From: Corallium rubrum
Lineage: Eukaryota > Cnidaria > Anthozoa > Scleralcyonacea > Coralliidae
Direction of reading: 5' to 3'
NCBI GenBank assembly: GCA_964035015.1
Contig: OZ035997.1
Coordinates: 17,088,463-17,152,462 of the forward strand
DNA: 64,000 bases
A program made the translations under genes and the position numbers. Shown piece after piece: positions 53,848 to 64,000 of the stretch. A model generated the notes under the pieces. The model ran no database searches and had not been told where the DNA came from. It saw nothing but the letters and a program-made list of their open reading frames with translations. Position 1 is the stretch's first letter. Every line of letters begins with the position of its first letter.

Positions 53848-53967
53848 CCTTTTTCTTTTCTTTTCTTTCTTCTTTCAGACGCTTCGAGCGCGTGGGCTGA
53901 CCTGGGCCGAACCACATCGTTGCTCCAGCTTCTTCCCGGGCAAAACATAACTTTTTTAGGGGTCGTT

Positions 53968-54154
53968 ATCGCTTCTCGGCCTATTGGCTAAGATCAAGTG
54001 TAGTATCTGTTCTTATCAGCTTAATATCTGATATGCCAGGCAACGCCTGGCTCATATATTAAACTGATTTTTGGGCTTCGGCCATGGGATTGAAGCTTGC
54101 TTCGCCCTGGCCACGGGTTGTCTCGGTATCGCACTACCTCCGAGTACGGCCCTC
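53968..54154 (+). ncRNA. U2 snRNA copy 11
   Basis: Complete; last U2 preceded by the subtype A spacer TTTTTTAGGGG. Confidence 0.95.
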
Positions 54155-54475
54155 TTCCCTTCGGGGAAGAACATCACTATCGAAAATAAAGCAAAAACTC
54201 ATCAACAACACAACTACATACACGGCTCCCTTCCACTAATTTCGCACATCAATTCTTTATATTTTACAGATATCAACAGAACCCATCGAGTTCGACGCCG
54301 CAAGACAACACCGTCGCTAAAGACACCGAGAGGGTAGAGCAAGCACGTTTCTTTCCTCATTTTTGTTTAATCGGCATGCTGGCTATCGGAATTCAGTTGG
54401 CGACAAATTACCCTATTAACCACATGCCGCTGACTCGTAGTACCCGGTCATAGGCTTTCTGCGACAAACACATGC

Positions 54476-54564
54476 ATACTTACCTGACGCGAGAGGTACT
54501 TTGATCAACAAGGAAGTCCTCTCAGGATGAGGCCCTCTCATTGCACTTCGACTGGGTTGACTCC

Positions 54565-54596
<32 letters not shown>

Positions 54597-54639
54597 TATA
54601 ATTTCTGGTAGTGGGGACCTGCGTTCGCGCTCGTCCCCT
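54476..54639 (+). ncRNA. U1 snRNA copy 11
   Basis: Complete; splice-site-pairing region intact. Confidence 0.95.
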
Positions 54640-54791
54640 TACAACAAACCAATCAAAAGCAAACTCATCCAACGCGCGAGCACACGGGCTTCGTGGAACA
54701 TTCGATTTCACCGTTCTTATGTTCCTCGTCGACCTCTCGTGCCACAACGCCGAACGAGCGCTATAAAAGCGATATTTTCACCTCCTCCAAT

Positions 54792-54852
54792 GTCTACGAC
54801 CATACCACCGGGAAAGCACCGGTTCTCGTCTGATCACCGAAGTTAAGCCCGG

Positions 54853-54887
<35 letters not shown>

Positions 54888-54910
54888 GGGAATACCCCGT
54901 GTCGTAGACA
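54792..54910 (+). rRNA. 5S rRNA copy 11
   Basis: Complete; last subtype A 5S (T62). The pyrimidine tract after it is already shortened and the next U2 spacer is subtype B. Confidence 0.97.
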
Positions 54911-55027
54911 CCTTTTTCTTTTTTTTTTCTTCTTTCAGACGCTTCGAGCGCGTGGGCTGACCTGGGCCGAACCACATCGTTGCTCCAGCTTCTTCCCGGG
55001 CAAAACATAACTTTTTTATGGGTCGTT

Positions 55028-55214
55028 ATCGCTTCTCGGCCTATTGGCTAAGATCAAGTGTAGTATCTGTTCTTATCAGCTTAATATCTGATATGCCAGG
55101 CAACGCCTGGCTCATATATTAAACTGATTTTTGGGCTTCGGCCATGGGATTGAAGCTTGCTTCGCCCTGGCCACGGGTTGTCTCGGTATCGCACTACCTC
55201 CGAGTACGGCCCTC
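55028..55214 (+). ncRNA. U2 snRNA copy 12
   Basis: Complete; first U2 preceded by the subtype B spacer TTTTTTATGGG and followed by the AAAGTAAAAACTC variant. Confidence 0.95.
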
Positions 55215-55535
55215 TTCCCTTCGGGGAAGAACATCACTATCGAAAATAAAGTAAAAACTCATCAACAACACAACTACATACACGGCTCCCTTCCACTAAT
55301 TTCGCACATCAATTCTTTATATTTTACAGATATCAACAGAACCCATCGAGTTCGACGCCGCAAGACAACACCGTCGCTAAAGACACCGAGAGGGTAGAGC
55401 AAGCACGTTTCTTTCCTCATTTTTGTTTAATCGGCATGCTGGCTATCGGAATTCAGTTGGCGACAAATTACCCTATTAACCACATGCCGCTGACTCGTAG
55501 TACCCGGTCATAGGCTTTCTGCGACAAACACATGC

Positions 55536-55624
55536 ATACTTACCTGACGCGAGAGGTACTTTGATCAACAAGGAAGTCCTCTCAGGATGAGGCCCTCTCA
55601 TTGCACTTCGACTGGGTTGACTCC

Positions 55625-55656
<32 letters not shown>

Positions 55657-55699
55657 TATAATTTCTGGTAGTGGGGACCTGCGTTCGCGCTCGTCCCCT
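55536..55699 (+). ncRNA. U1 snRNA copy 12
   Basis: Complete; splice-site-pairing region intact. Confidence 0.95.
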
Positions 55700-55851
55700 T
55701 ACAACAAACCAATCAAAAGCAAACTCATCCAACGCGCGAGCACACGGGCTTCGTGGAACATTCGATTTCACCGTTCTTATGTTCCTCGTCGACCTCTCGT
55801 GCCACAACGCCGAACGACCGCTATAAAAGCGATATTTTCACCTCCTCCAAT

Positions 55852-55913
55852 GTCTACGACCATACCACCGGGAAAGCACCGGTTCTCGTCTGATCACCGA
55901 AGTTAAGCCCGGG

Positions 55914-55947
<34 letters not shown>

Positions 55948-55970
55948 GGGAATACCCCGTGTCGTAGACA
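55852..55970 (+). rRNA. 5S rRNA copy 12
   Basis: Complete; first subtype B 5S, with G instead of T at nt 62 (position 55,913). This opens the A16-U62 pair at the base of helix II. Confidence 0.95.
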
Positions 55971-56086
55971 CCTTTTTCTTTTTTCTTTCTTTTTCAGACG
56001 CTTCGAGCGCGTGGGCTGACCTGGGCCGAACCACATCGTTGCTCCAGCTTCTTCCCGGGCAAAACATAACTTTTTTATGGGTCGTT

Positions 56087-56273
56087 ATCGCTTCTCGGCC
56101 TATTGGCTAAGATCAAGTGTAGTATCTGTTCTTATCAGCTTAATATCTGATATGCCAGGCAACGCCTGGCTCATATATTAAACTGATTTTTGGGCTTCGG
56201 CCATGGGATTGAAGCTTGCTTCGCCCTGGCCACGGGTTGTCTCGGTATCGCACTACCTCCGAGTACGGCCCTC
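56087..56273 (+). ncRNA. U2 snRNA copy 13
   Basis: Complete, subtype B unit. Confidence 0.95.
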
Positions 56274-56594
56274 TTCCCTTCGGGGAAGAACATCACTATC
56301 GAAAATAAAGTAAAAACTCATCAACAACACAACTACATACACGGCTCCCTTCCACTAATTTCGCACATCAATTCTTTATATTTTACAGATATCAACAGAA
56401 CCCATCGAGTTCGACGCCGCAAGACAACACCGTCGCTAAAGACACCGAGAGGGTAGAGCAAGCACGTTTCTTTCCTCATTTTTGTTTAATCGGCATGCTG
56501 GCTATCGGAATTCAGTTGGCGACAAATTACCCTATTAACCACATGCCGCTGACTCGTAGTACCCGGTCATAGGCTTTCTGCGACAAACACATGC

Positions 56595-56683
56595 ATACTT
56601 ACCTGACGCGAGAGGTACTTTGATCAACAAGGAAGTCCTCTCAGGATGAGGCCCTCTCATTGCACTTCGACTGGGTTGACTCC

Positions 56684-56715
<32 letters not shown>

Positions 56716-56758
56716 TATAATTTCTGGTAGTGGGGACCTGCGTTCGCGCTCGTCCCCT
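56595..56758 (+). ncRNA. U1 snRNA copy 13
   Basis: Complete; splice-site-pairing region intact. Confidence 0.95.
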
Positions 56759-56910
56759 TACAACAAACCAATCAAAAGCAAACTCATCCAACGCGCGAGC
56801 ACACGGGCTTCGTGGAACATTCGATTTCACCGTTCTTATGTTCCTCGTCGACCTCTCGTGCCACAACGCCGAACGACCGCTATAAAAGCGATATTTTCAC
56901 CTCCTCCAAT

Positions 56911-56972
56911 GTCTACGACCATACCACCGGGAAAGCACCGGTTCTCGTCTGATCACCGAAGTTAAGCCCGGG

Positions 56973-57006
<34 letters not shown>

Positions 57007-57029
57007 GGGAATACCCCGTGTCGTAGACA
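56911..57029 (+). rRNA. 5S rRNA copy 13
   Basis: Complete, subtype B (G62). Confidence 0.95.
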
Positions 57030-57145
57030 CCTTTTTCTTTTTTTCTTTCTTTTCAGACGCTTCGAGCGCGTGGGCTGACCTGGGCCGAACCACATCGTTG
57101 CTCCAGCTTCTTCCCGGGCAAAACATAACTTTTTTATGGGTCGTT

Positions 57146-57332
57146 ATCGCTTCTCGGCCTATTGGCTAAGATCAAGTGTAGTATCTGTTCTTATCAGCTT
57201 AATATCTGATATGCCAGGCAACGCCTGGCTCATATATTAAACTGATTTTTGGGCTTCGGCCATGGGATTGAAGCTTGCTTCGCCCTGGCCACGGGTTGTC
57301 TCGGTATCGCACTACCTCCGAGTACGGCCCTC
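57146..57332 (+). ncRNA. U2 snRNA copy 14
   Basis: Complete, subtype B unit. Confidence 0.95.
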
Positions 57333-57653
57333 TTCCCTTCGGGGAAGAACATCACTATCGAAAATAAAGTAAAAACTCATCAACAACACAACTACATACA
57401 CGGCTCCCTTCCACTAATTTCGCACATCAATTCTTTATATTTTACAGATATCAACAGAACCCATCGAGTTCGACGCCGCAAGACAACACCGTCGCTAAAG
57501 ACACCGAGAGGGTAGAGCAAGCACGTTTCTTTCCTCATTTTTGTTTAATCGGCATGCTGGCTATCGGAATTCAGTTGGCGACAAATTACCCTATTAACCA
57601 CATGCCGCTGACTCGTAGTACCCGGTCATAGGCTTTCTGCGACAAACACATGC

Positions 57654-57742
57654 ATACTTACCTGACGCGAGAGGTACTTTGATCAACAAGGAAGTCCTCT
57701 CAGGATGAGGCCCTCTCATTGCACTTCGACTGGGTTGACTCC

Positions 57743-57774
<32 letters not shown>

Positions 57775-57817
57775 TATAATTTCTGGTAGTGGGGACCTGC
57801 GTTCGCGCTCGTCCCCT
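57654..57817 (+). ncRNA. U1 snRNA copy 14
   Basis: Complete; splice-site-pairing region intact. Confidence 0.95.
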
Positions 57818-57969
57818 TACAACAAACCAATCAAAAGCAAACTCATCCAACGCGCGAGCACACGGGCTTCGTGGAACATTCGATTTCACCGTTCTTATGT
57901 TCCTCGTCGACCTCTCGTGCCACAACGCCGAACGACCGCTATAAAAGCGATATTTTCACCTCCTCCAAT

Positions 57970-58031
57970 GTCTACGACCATACCACCGGGAAAGCACCGG
58001 TTCTCGTCTGATCACCGAAGTTAAGCCCGGG

Positions 58032-58065
<34 letters not shown>

Positions 58066-58088
58066 GGGAATACCCCGTGTCGTAGACA
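57970..58088 (+). rRNA. 5S rRNA copy 14
   Basis: Complete, subtype B (G62). Confidence 0.95.
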
Positions 58089-58203
58089 CCTTTTTCTTTT
58101 TTTCTTTCTTTCAGACGCTTCGAGCGCGTGGGCTGACCTGGGCCGAACCACATCGTTGCTCCAGCTTCTTCCCGGGCAAAACATAACTTTTTTATGGGTC
58201 GTT

Positions 58204-58390
58204 ATCGCTTCTCGGCCTATTGGCTAAGATCAAGTGTAGTATCTGTTCTTATCAGCTTAATATCTGATATGCCAGGCAACGCCTGGCTCATATATTAAAC
58301 TGATTTTTGGGCTTCGGCCATGGGATTGAAGCTTGCTTCGCCCTGGCCACGGGTTGTCTCGGTATCGCACTACCTCCGAGTACGGCCCTC
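58204..58390 (+). ncRNA. U2 snRNA copy 15
   Basis: Complete, subtype B unit. Confidence 0.95.
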
Positions 58391-58711
58391 TTCCCTTCGG
58401 GGAAGAACATCACTATCGAAAATAAAGTAAAAACTCATCAACAACACAACTACATACACGGCTCCCTTCCACTAATTTCGCACATCAATTCTTTATATTT
58501 TACAGATATCAACAGAACCCATCGAGTTCGACGCCGCAAGACAACACCGTCGCTAAAGACACCGAGAGGGTAGAGCAAGCACGTTTCTTTCCTCATTTTT
58601 GTTTAATCGGCATGCTGGCTATCGGAATTCAGTTGGCGACAAATTACCCTATTAACCACATGCCGCTGACTCGTAGTACCCGGTCATAGGCTTTCTGCGA
58701 CAAACACATGC

Positions 58712-58800
58712 ATACTTACCTGACGCGAGAGGTACTTTGATCAACAAGGAAGTCCTCTCAGGATGAGGCCCTCTCATTGCACTTCGACTGGGTTGACTCC

Positions 58801-58832
<32 letters not shown>

Positions 58833-58875
58833 TATAATTTCTGGTAGTGGGGACCTGCGTTCGCGCTCGTCCCCT
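58712..58875 (+). ncRNA. U1 snRNA copy 15
   Basis: Complete; splice-site-pairing region intact. Confidence 0.95.
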
Positions 58876-59027
58876 TACAACAAACCAATCAAAAGCAAAC
58901 TCATCCAACGCGCGAGCACACGGGCTTCGTGGAACATTCGATTTCACCGTTCTTATGTTCCTCGTCGACCTCTCGTGCCACAACGCCGAACGACCGCTAT
59001 AAAAGCGATATTTTCACCTCCTCCAAT

Positions 59028-59089
59028 GTCTACGACCATACCACCGGGAAAGCACCGGTTCTCGTCTGATCACCGAAGTTAAGCCCGGG

Positions 59090-59123
<34 letters not shown>

Positions 59124-59146
59124 GGGAATACCCCGTGTCGTAGACA
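59028..59146 (+). rRNA. 5S rRNA copy 15
   Basis: Complete, subtype B (G62). Confidence 0.95.
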
Positions 59147-59260
59147 CCTTTTTCTTTTTTCTTTCTTTCAGACGCTTCGAGCGCGTGGGCTGACCTGGGC
59201 CGAACCACATCGTTGCTCCAGCTTCTTCCCGGGCAAAACATAACTTTTTTATGGGTCGTT

Positions 59261-59447
59261 ATCGCTTCTCGGCCTATTGGCTAAGATCAAGTGTAGTATC
59301 TGTTCTTATCAGCTTAATATCTGATATGCCAGGCAACGCCTGGCTCATATATTAAACTGATTTTTGGGCTTCGGCCATGGGATTGAAGCTTGCTTCGCCC
59401 TGGCCACGGGTTGTCTCGGTATCGCACTACCTCCGAGTACGGCCCTC
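59261..59447 (+). ncRNA. U2 snRNA copy 16
   Basis: Complete, subtype B unit. Confidence 0.95.
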
Positions 59448-59768
59448 TTCCCTTCGGGGAAGAACATCACTATCGAAAATAAAGTAAAAACTCATCAACA
59501 ACACAACTACATACACGGCTCCCTTCCACTAATTTCGCACATCAATTCTTTATATTTTACAGATATCAACAGAACCCATCGAGTTCGACGCCGCAAGACA
59601 ACACCGTCGCTAAAGACACCGAGAGGGTAGAGCAAGCACGTTTCTTTCCTCATTTTTGTTTAATCGGCATGCTGGCTATCGGAATTCAGTTGGCGACAAA
59701 TTACCCTATTAACCACATGCCGCTGACTCGTAGTACCCGGTCATAGGCTTTCTGCGACAAACACATGC

Positions 59769-59857
59769 ATACTTACCTGACGCGAGAGGTACTTTGATCA
59801 ACAAGGAAGTCCTCTCAGGATGAGGCCCTCTCATTGCACTTCGACTGGGTTGACTCC

Positions 59858-59889
<32 letters not shown>

Positions 59890-59932
59890 TATAATTTCTG
59901 GTAGTGGGGACCTGCGTTCGCGCTCGTCCCCT
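59769..59932 (+). ncRNA. U1 snRNA copy 16
   Basis: Complete; splice-site-pairing region intact. Confidence 0.95.
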
Positions 59933-60084
59933 TACAACAAACCAATCAAAAGCAAACTCATCCAACGCGCGAGCACACGGGCTTCGTGGAACATTCGATT
60001 TCACCGTTCTTATGTTCCTCGTCGACCTCTCGTGCCACAACGCCGAACGACCGCTATAAAAGCGATATTTTCACCTCCTCCAAT

Positions 60085-60146
60085 GTCTACGACCATACCA
60101 CCGGGAAAGCACCGGTTCTCGTCTGATCACCGAAGTTAAGCCCGGG

Positions 60147-60180
<34 letters not shown>

Positions 60181-60203
60181 GGGAATACCCCGTGTCGTAG
60201 ACA
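60085..60203 (+). rRNA. 5S rRNA copy 16
   Basis: Complete, subtype B (G62). Confidence 0.95.
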
Positions 60204-60317
60204 CCTTTTTCTTTTTTCTTTCTTTCAGACGCTTCGAGCGCGTGGGCTGACCTGGGCCGAACCACATCGTTGCTCCAGCTTCTTCCCGGGCAAAACATAA
60301 CTTTTTTATGGGTCGTT

Positions 60318-60504
60318 ATCGCTTCTCGGCCTATTGGCTAAGATCAAGTGTAGTATCTGTTCTTATCAGCTTAATATCTGATATGCCAGGCAACGCCTGG
60401 CTCATATATTAAACTGATTTTTGGGCTTCGGCCATGGGATTGAAGCTTGCTTCGCCCTGGCCACGGGTTGTCTCGGTATCGCACTACCTCCGAGTACGGC
60501 CCTC
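60318..60504 (+). ncRNA. U2 snRNA copy 17
   Basis: Complete, subtype B unit. Confidence 0.95.
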
Positions 60505-60825
60505 TTCCCTTCGGGGAAGAACATCACTATCGAAAATAAAGTAAAAACTCATCAACAACACAACTACATACACGGCTCCCTTCCACTAATTTCGCACATC
60601 AATTCTTTATATTTTACAGATATCAACAGAACCCATCGAGTTCGACGCCGCAAGACAACACCGTCGCTAAAGACACCGAGAGGGTAGAGCAAGCACGTTT
60701 CTTTCCTCATTTTTGTTTAATCGGCATGCTGGCTATCGGAATTCAGTTGGCGACAAATTACCCTATTAACCACATGCCGCTGACTCGTAGTACCCGGTCA
60801 TAGGCTTTCTGCGACAAACACATGC

Positions 60826-60914
60826 ATACTTACCTGACGCGAGAGGTACTTTGATCAACAAGGAAGTCCTCTCAGGATGAGGCCCTCTCATTGCACTTCG
60901 ACTGGGTTGACTCC

Positions 60915-60946
<32 letters not shown>

Positions 60947-60989
60947 TATAATTTCTGGTAGTGGGGACCTGCGTTCGCGCTCGTCCCCT
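60826..60989 (+). ncRNA. U1 snRNA copy 17
   Basis: Complete; splice-site-pairing region intact. Confidence 0.95.
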
Positions 60990-61141
60990 TACAACAAACC
61001 AATCAAAAGCAAACTCATCCAACGCGCGAGCACACGGGCTTCGTGGAACATTCGATTTCACCGTTCTTATGTTCCTCGTCGACCTCTCGTGCCACAACGC
61101 CGAACGACCGCTATAAAAGCGATATTTTCACCTCCTCCAAT

Positions 61142-61203
61142 GTCTACGACCATACCACCGGGAAAGCACCGGTTCTCGTCTGATCACCGAAGTTAAGCCC
61201 GGG

Positions 61204-61237
<34 letters not shown>

Positions 61238-61260
61238 GGGAATACCCCGTGTCGTAGACA
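61142..61260 (+). rRNA. 5S rRNA copy 17
   Basis: Complete, subtype B (G62). Confidence 0.95.
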
Positions 61261-61374
61261 CCTTTTTCTTTTTTCTTTCTTTCAGACGCTTCGAGCGCGT
61301 GGGCTGACCTGGGCCGAACCACATCGTTGCTCCAGCTTCTTCCCGGGCAAAACATAACTTTTTTATGGGTCGTT

Positions 61375-61561
61375 ATCGCTTCTCGGCCTATTGGCTAAGA
61401 TCAAGTGTAGTATCTGTTCTTATCAGCTTAATATCTGATATGCCAGGCAACGCCTGGCTCATATATTAAACTGATTTTTGGGCTTCGGCCATGGGATTGA
61501 AGCTTGCTTCGCCCTGGCCACGGGTTGTCTCGGTATCGCACTACCTCCGAGTACGGCCCTC
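61375..61561 (+). ncRNA. U2 snRNA copy 18
   Basis: Complete, subtype B unit. Confidence 0.95.
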
Positions 61562-61882
61562 TTCCCTTCGGGGAAGAACATCACTATCGAAAATAAAGTA
61601 AAAACTCATCAACAACACAACTACATACACGGCTCCCTTCCACTAATTTCGCACATCAATTCTTTATATTTTACAGATATCAACAGAACCCATCGAGTTC
61701 GACGCCGCAAGACAACACCGTCGCTAAAGACACCGAGAGGGTAGAGCAAGCACGTTTCTTTCCTCATTTTTGTTTAATCGGCATGCTGGCTATCGGAATT
61801 CAGTTGGCGACAAATTACCCTATTAACCACATGCCGCTGACTCGTAGTACCCGGTCATAGGCTTTCTGCGACAAACACATGC

Positions 61883-61971
61883 ATACTTACCTGACGCGAG
61901 AGGTACTTTGATCAACAAGGAAGTCCTCTCAGGATGAGGCCCTCTCATTGCACTTCGACTGGGTTGACTCC

Positions 61972-62003
<32 letters not shown>

Positions 62004-62046
62004 TATAATTTCTGGTAGTGGGGACCTGCGTTCGCGCTCGTCCCCT
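61883..62046 (+). ncRNA. U1 snRNA copy 18
   Basis: Complete; splice-site-pairing region intact. Confidence 0.95.
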
Positions 62047-62198
62047 TACAACAAACCAATCAAAAGCAAACTCATCCAACGCGCGAGCACACGGGCTTCG
62101 TGGAACATTCGATTTCACCGTTCTTATGTTCCTCGTCGACCTCTCGTGCCACAACGCCGAACGACCGCTATAAAAGCGATATTTTCACCTCCTCCAAT

Positions 62199-62260
62199 GT
62201 CTACGACCATACCACCGGGAAAGCACCGGTTCTCGTCTGATCACCGAAGTTAAGCCCGGG

Positions 62261-62294
<34 letters not shown>

Positions 62295-62317
62295 GGGAAT
62301 ACCCCGTGTCGTAGACA
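62199..62317 (+). rRNA. 5S rRNA copy 18
   Basis: Complete, subtype B (G62). Confidence 0.95.
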
Positions 62318-62431
62318 CCTTTTTCTTTTTTCTTTCTTTCAGACGCTTCGAGCGCGTGGGCTGACCTGGGCCGAACCACATCGTTGCTCCAGCTTCTTCC
62401 CGGGCAAAACATAACTTTTTTATGGGTCGTT

Positions 62432-62618
62432 ATCGCTTCTCGGCCTATTGGCTAAGATCAAGTGTAGTATCTGTTCTTATCAGCTTAATATCTGATATGC
62501 CAGGCAACGCCTGGCTCATATATTAAACTGATTTTTGGGCTTCGGCCATGGGATTGAAGCTTGCTTCGCCCTGGCCACGGGTTGTCTCGGTATCGCACTA
62601 CCTCCGAGTACGGCCCTC
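62432..62618 (+). ncRNA. U2 snRNA copy 19
   Basis: Complete; the U2 of the diverged unit itself shows no change. Confidence 0.95.
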
Positions 62619-62939
62619 TTCCCTTCGGGGAAGAACATCACTATCGAAAATAAAGTAAAAACTCATCAACAACACAACTACATACACGGCTCCCTTCCAC
62701 TAATTTCGCACATCAATTCTTTATATTTTACAGATATCAACAGAACCCATCGAGTTCGACGCCGCAAGACAACACCGTCGCTAAAGACACCGAGAGGGTA
62801 GAGCAAGCACGTTTCTTTCCTCATTTTTGTTTAATCGGCATGCTGGCTATCGGAATTCAGTTGGCGACAAATTACCCTATTAACCACATGCCGCTGACTC
62901 GTAGTACCCGGTCATAGGCTTTCTGCGACAAACACATGC

Positions 62940-63103
62940 ACACTTTCCTGATGCGAGAGGTACTTTGATCAACAAGGAAGTCCTCTCAGGATGAGGCCCT
63001 CTCATTGCACTTCGACTGGGTTGACTCCTGCGATTACCCCAAATGTGGGTAACTTGAGCGTATAATTTCTGGTAGTGGGGACCTGCGTTCGCGCTCGTCC
63101 CCT
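62940..63103 (+). ncRNA. Variant U1 snRNA copy 19 (altered 5' end)
   Basis: Reads ACACTTTCCTGATGCG instead of ATACTTACCTGACGCG: U2C, A7U and C13U. A7 pairs with the invariant U at intron position +2, so this RNA would no longer pair with a normal GU 5' splice site. A further C-to-T lies near the Sm site (AACTTGAG). The PSE candidate (62,882-62,889) and the rest are kept. Either a decaying pseudogene or a variant U1. Confidence 0.8.
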
Positions 63104-63255
63104 TACAACAAACCAATCAAAAGCAAACTCATCCAACGCGCGAGCACACGGGCTTCGTGGAACATTCGATTTCACCGTTCTTATGTTCCTCGTCGACCTC
63201 TCGTGCCACAACGCCGAACGACCGCTATAAAAGCGATATTTTCACCTCCTCCAAT

Positions 63256-63373
63256 GTCTACGACCATACCACCGGGAAAGCACCGGTTCTCGTCTGATCA
63301 CCGAAGTTAAGCCCGGGCGGGCGGGTTAGTACTTGGATGGGTGACGGCCTGGGAATACCCCGTCTCGTAGACA
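63256..63373 (+). pseudogene. 5S rRNA copy 19, degenerate
   Basis: 118 nt. Besides the subtype B G62, one G is missing from GCGGGGTTAG, GTGACCG is GTGACGG in the box C region, and the 3' end reads GTCTCGTAGAC instead of GTGTCGTAGAC. The pyrimidine tract after it is the shortest in the window. Likely non-functional. Confidence 0.75.
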
Positions 63374-63482
63374 CCTTTTTCTTTTTCTTTCAGACGCTTC
63401 GACCACGTGGGCTGACCTGGGCCGAACCACATCGTTGCTCCAGCTTCTTCCCGGGCAAAACATAACTTTTTTATGGGTCGTT

Positions 63483-63669
63483 ATCGCTTCTCGGCCTATT
63501 GGCTAAGATCAAGTGTAGTATCTGTTCTTATCAGCTTAATATCTGATATGCCAGGCAACGCCTGGCTCATATATTAAACTGATTTTTGGGCTTCGGCCAT
63601 GGGATTGAAGCTTGCTTCGCCCTGGCCACGGGTTGTCTCGGTATCGCACTACCTCCGAGTACGGCCCTC
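63483..63669 (+). ncRNA. U2 snRNA copy 20
   Basis: Complete, subtype B; follows the diverged unit, so the array continues normally. Confidence 0.95.
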
Positions 63670-63990
63670 TTCCCTTCGGGGAAGAACATCACTATCGAAA
63701 ATAAAGTAAAAACTCATCAACAACACAACTACATACACGGCTCCCTTCCACTAATTTCGCACATCAATTCTTTATATTTTACAGATATCAACAGAACCCA
63801 TCGAGTTCGACGCCGCAAGACAACACCGTCGCTAAAGACACCGAGAGGGTAGAGCAAGCACGTTTCTTTCCTCATTTTTGTTTAATCGGCATGCTGGCTA
63901 TCGGAATTCAGTTGGCGACAAATTACCCTATTAACCACATGCCGCTGACTCGTAGTACCCGGTCATAGGCTTTCTGCGACAAACACATGC

Positions 63991-64000
63991 ATACTTACCT
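63991..64000 (+). ncRNA. U1 snRNA copy 20 (cut by window end)
   Basis: Only the first ten nt, ATACTTACCT, are in the window; they are canonical. Confidence 0.9.

Larger units (their letters stand above)
43340..64000 (+). repeat. Tandem U2-U1-5S array, ~19.4 units, continues beyond window
   Basis: The unit is U2 snRNA, 321-bp spacer, U1 snRNA, 152-bp spacer, 5S rRNA, ~120-bp spacer, all on the + strand. U2-to-U2 spacing is 1,063 bp for the first eight intervals, then 1,061, 1,060, 1,059, 1,059, 1,058, 1,057 (four times) and 1,051. The left edge cuts into a U2 gene. Two sequence subtypes are visible: A, left of about 55.0 kb; B, right of it. Open frames of 69-88 codons repeated in every unit, on both strands, arise from the RNA genes and spacers and show no sign of being proteins. 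Confidence 0.97.

Noticed and set aside
43443-63852. Repeated 69-88-codon open frames in every array unit on both strands
   Set aside because: They overlap U2, U1, 5S and their spacers, are repeated only because the unit is repeated, several start at non-ATG codons and none shows a protein motif.
43340-64000. Possible CRISPR-like or satellite array
   Set aside because: The period is about 1,060 bp and each unit contains recognisable U2, U1 and 5S genes, so it is a gene array.

Overview
The window looks like nuclear DNA of a marine invertebrate animal, most likely a cnidarian (anthozoan or stony-coral type). The basis is a spliced metazoan gene with an unmistakable ZC3H13-type C-terminus, metazoan-type U1, U2 and 5S RNA genes, AT-rich intergenic DNA and a dense mix of Penelope-like, Gypsy, non-LTR, Harbinger-like and foldback elements. 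The species is inference: nothing here proves it.

Layout. 1-12.5 kb: the last five recognisable exons of a ZC3H13 (Flacc) orthologue on the + strand, ending in a stop at 12,430 and an AATAAA at 12,460. Its introns carry a relay of pentanucleotide microsatellites, a 5S-derived SINE, foldback MITEs and Penelope-like (PLE) debris with GIY-YIG coding fragments and hammerhead-ribozyme motifs. 12.5-18.7 kb: nested MITEs and a 1.4-kb foldback element. 18.75-24.08 kb: a Ty3/Gypsy LTR element on the - strand with nearly identical 211-bp LTRs but broken reading frames. 25.3-27.9 kb: a decayed, interrupted non-LTR element (- strand). 29.06-35.82 kb: a Harbinger-like inverted-repeat element with a 4.6-kb non-LTR retrotransposon inserted in its right terminus, 7-bp target duplication intact. 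35.8-43.3 kb: mostly anonymous DNA with microsatellites, an inverted pair of tRNA-derived SINEs and a near-perfect 270-bp palindrome.

43.34-64.0 kb (continuing past the window): a tandem array of ~1,051-1,063-bp units, each with U2 snRNA, U1 snRNA and 5S rRNA genes on the same strand. I count 20 U2 (the first 5'-truncated), 20 U1 (the last cut by the window end) and 19 5S copies. This is the most notable system: it couples two Pol II spliceosomal RNA genes with a Pol III ribosomal RNA gene in one homogenised unit. U1 and U2 share an AACCACAT motif at exactly -58 to -51 (candidate PSE) and a related A-rich motif downstream (candidate 3' box). The 5S gene has a TATA box at -30 and a T-run terminator. 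The array has two sequence subtypes that switch near 54.9-55.0 kb, a gradual shortening of one pyrimidine tract along the array, and one diverged unit (62.4-63.5 kb) whose U1 is altered in the 5'-splice-site-pairing region. Many short open frames inside this array are by-products of the RNA repeat and are not annotated as proteins.
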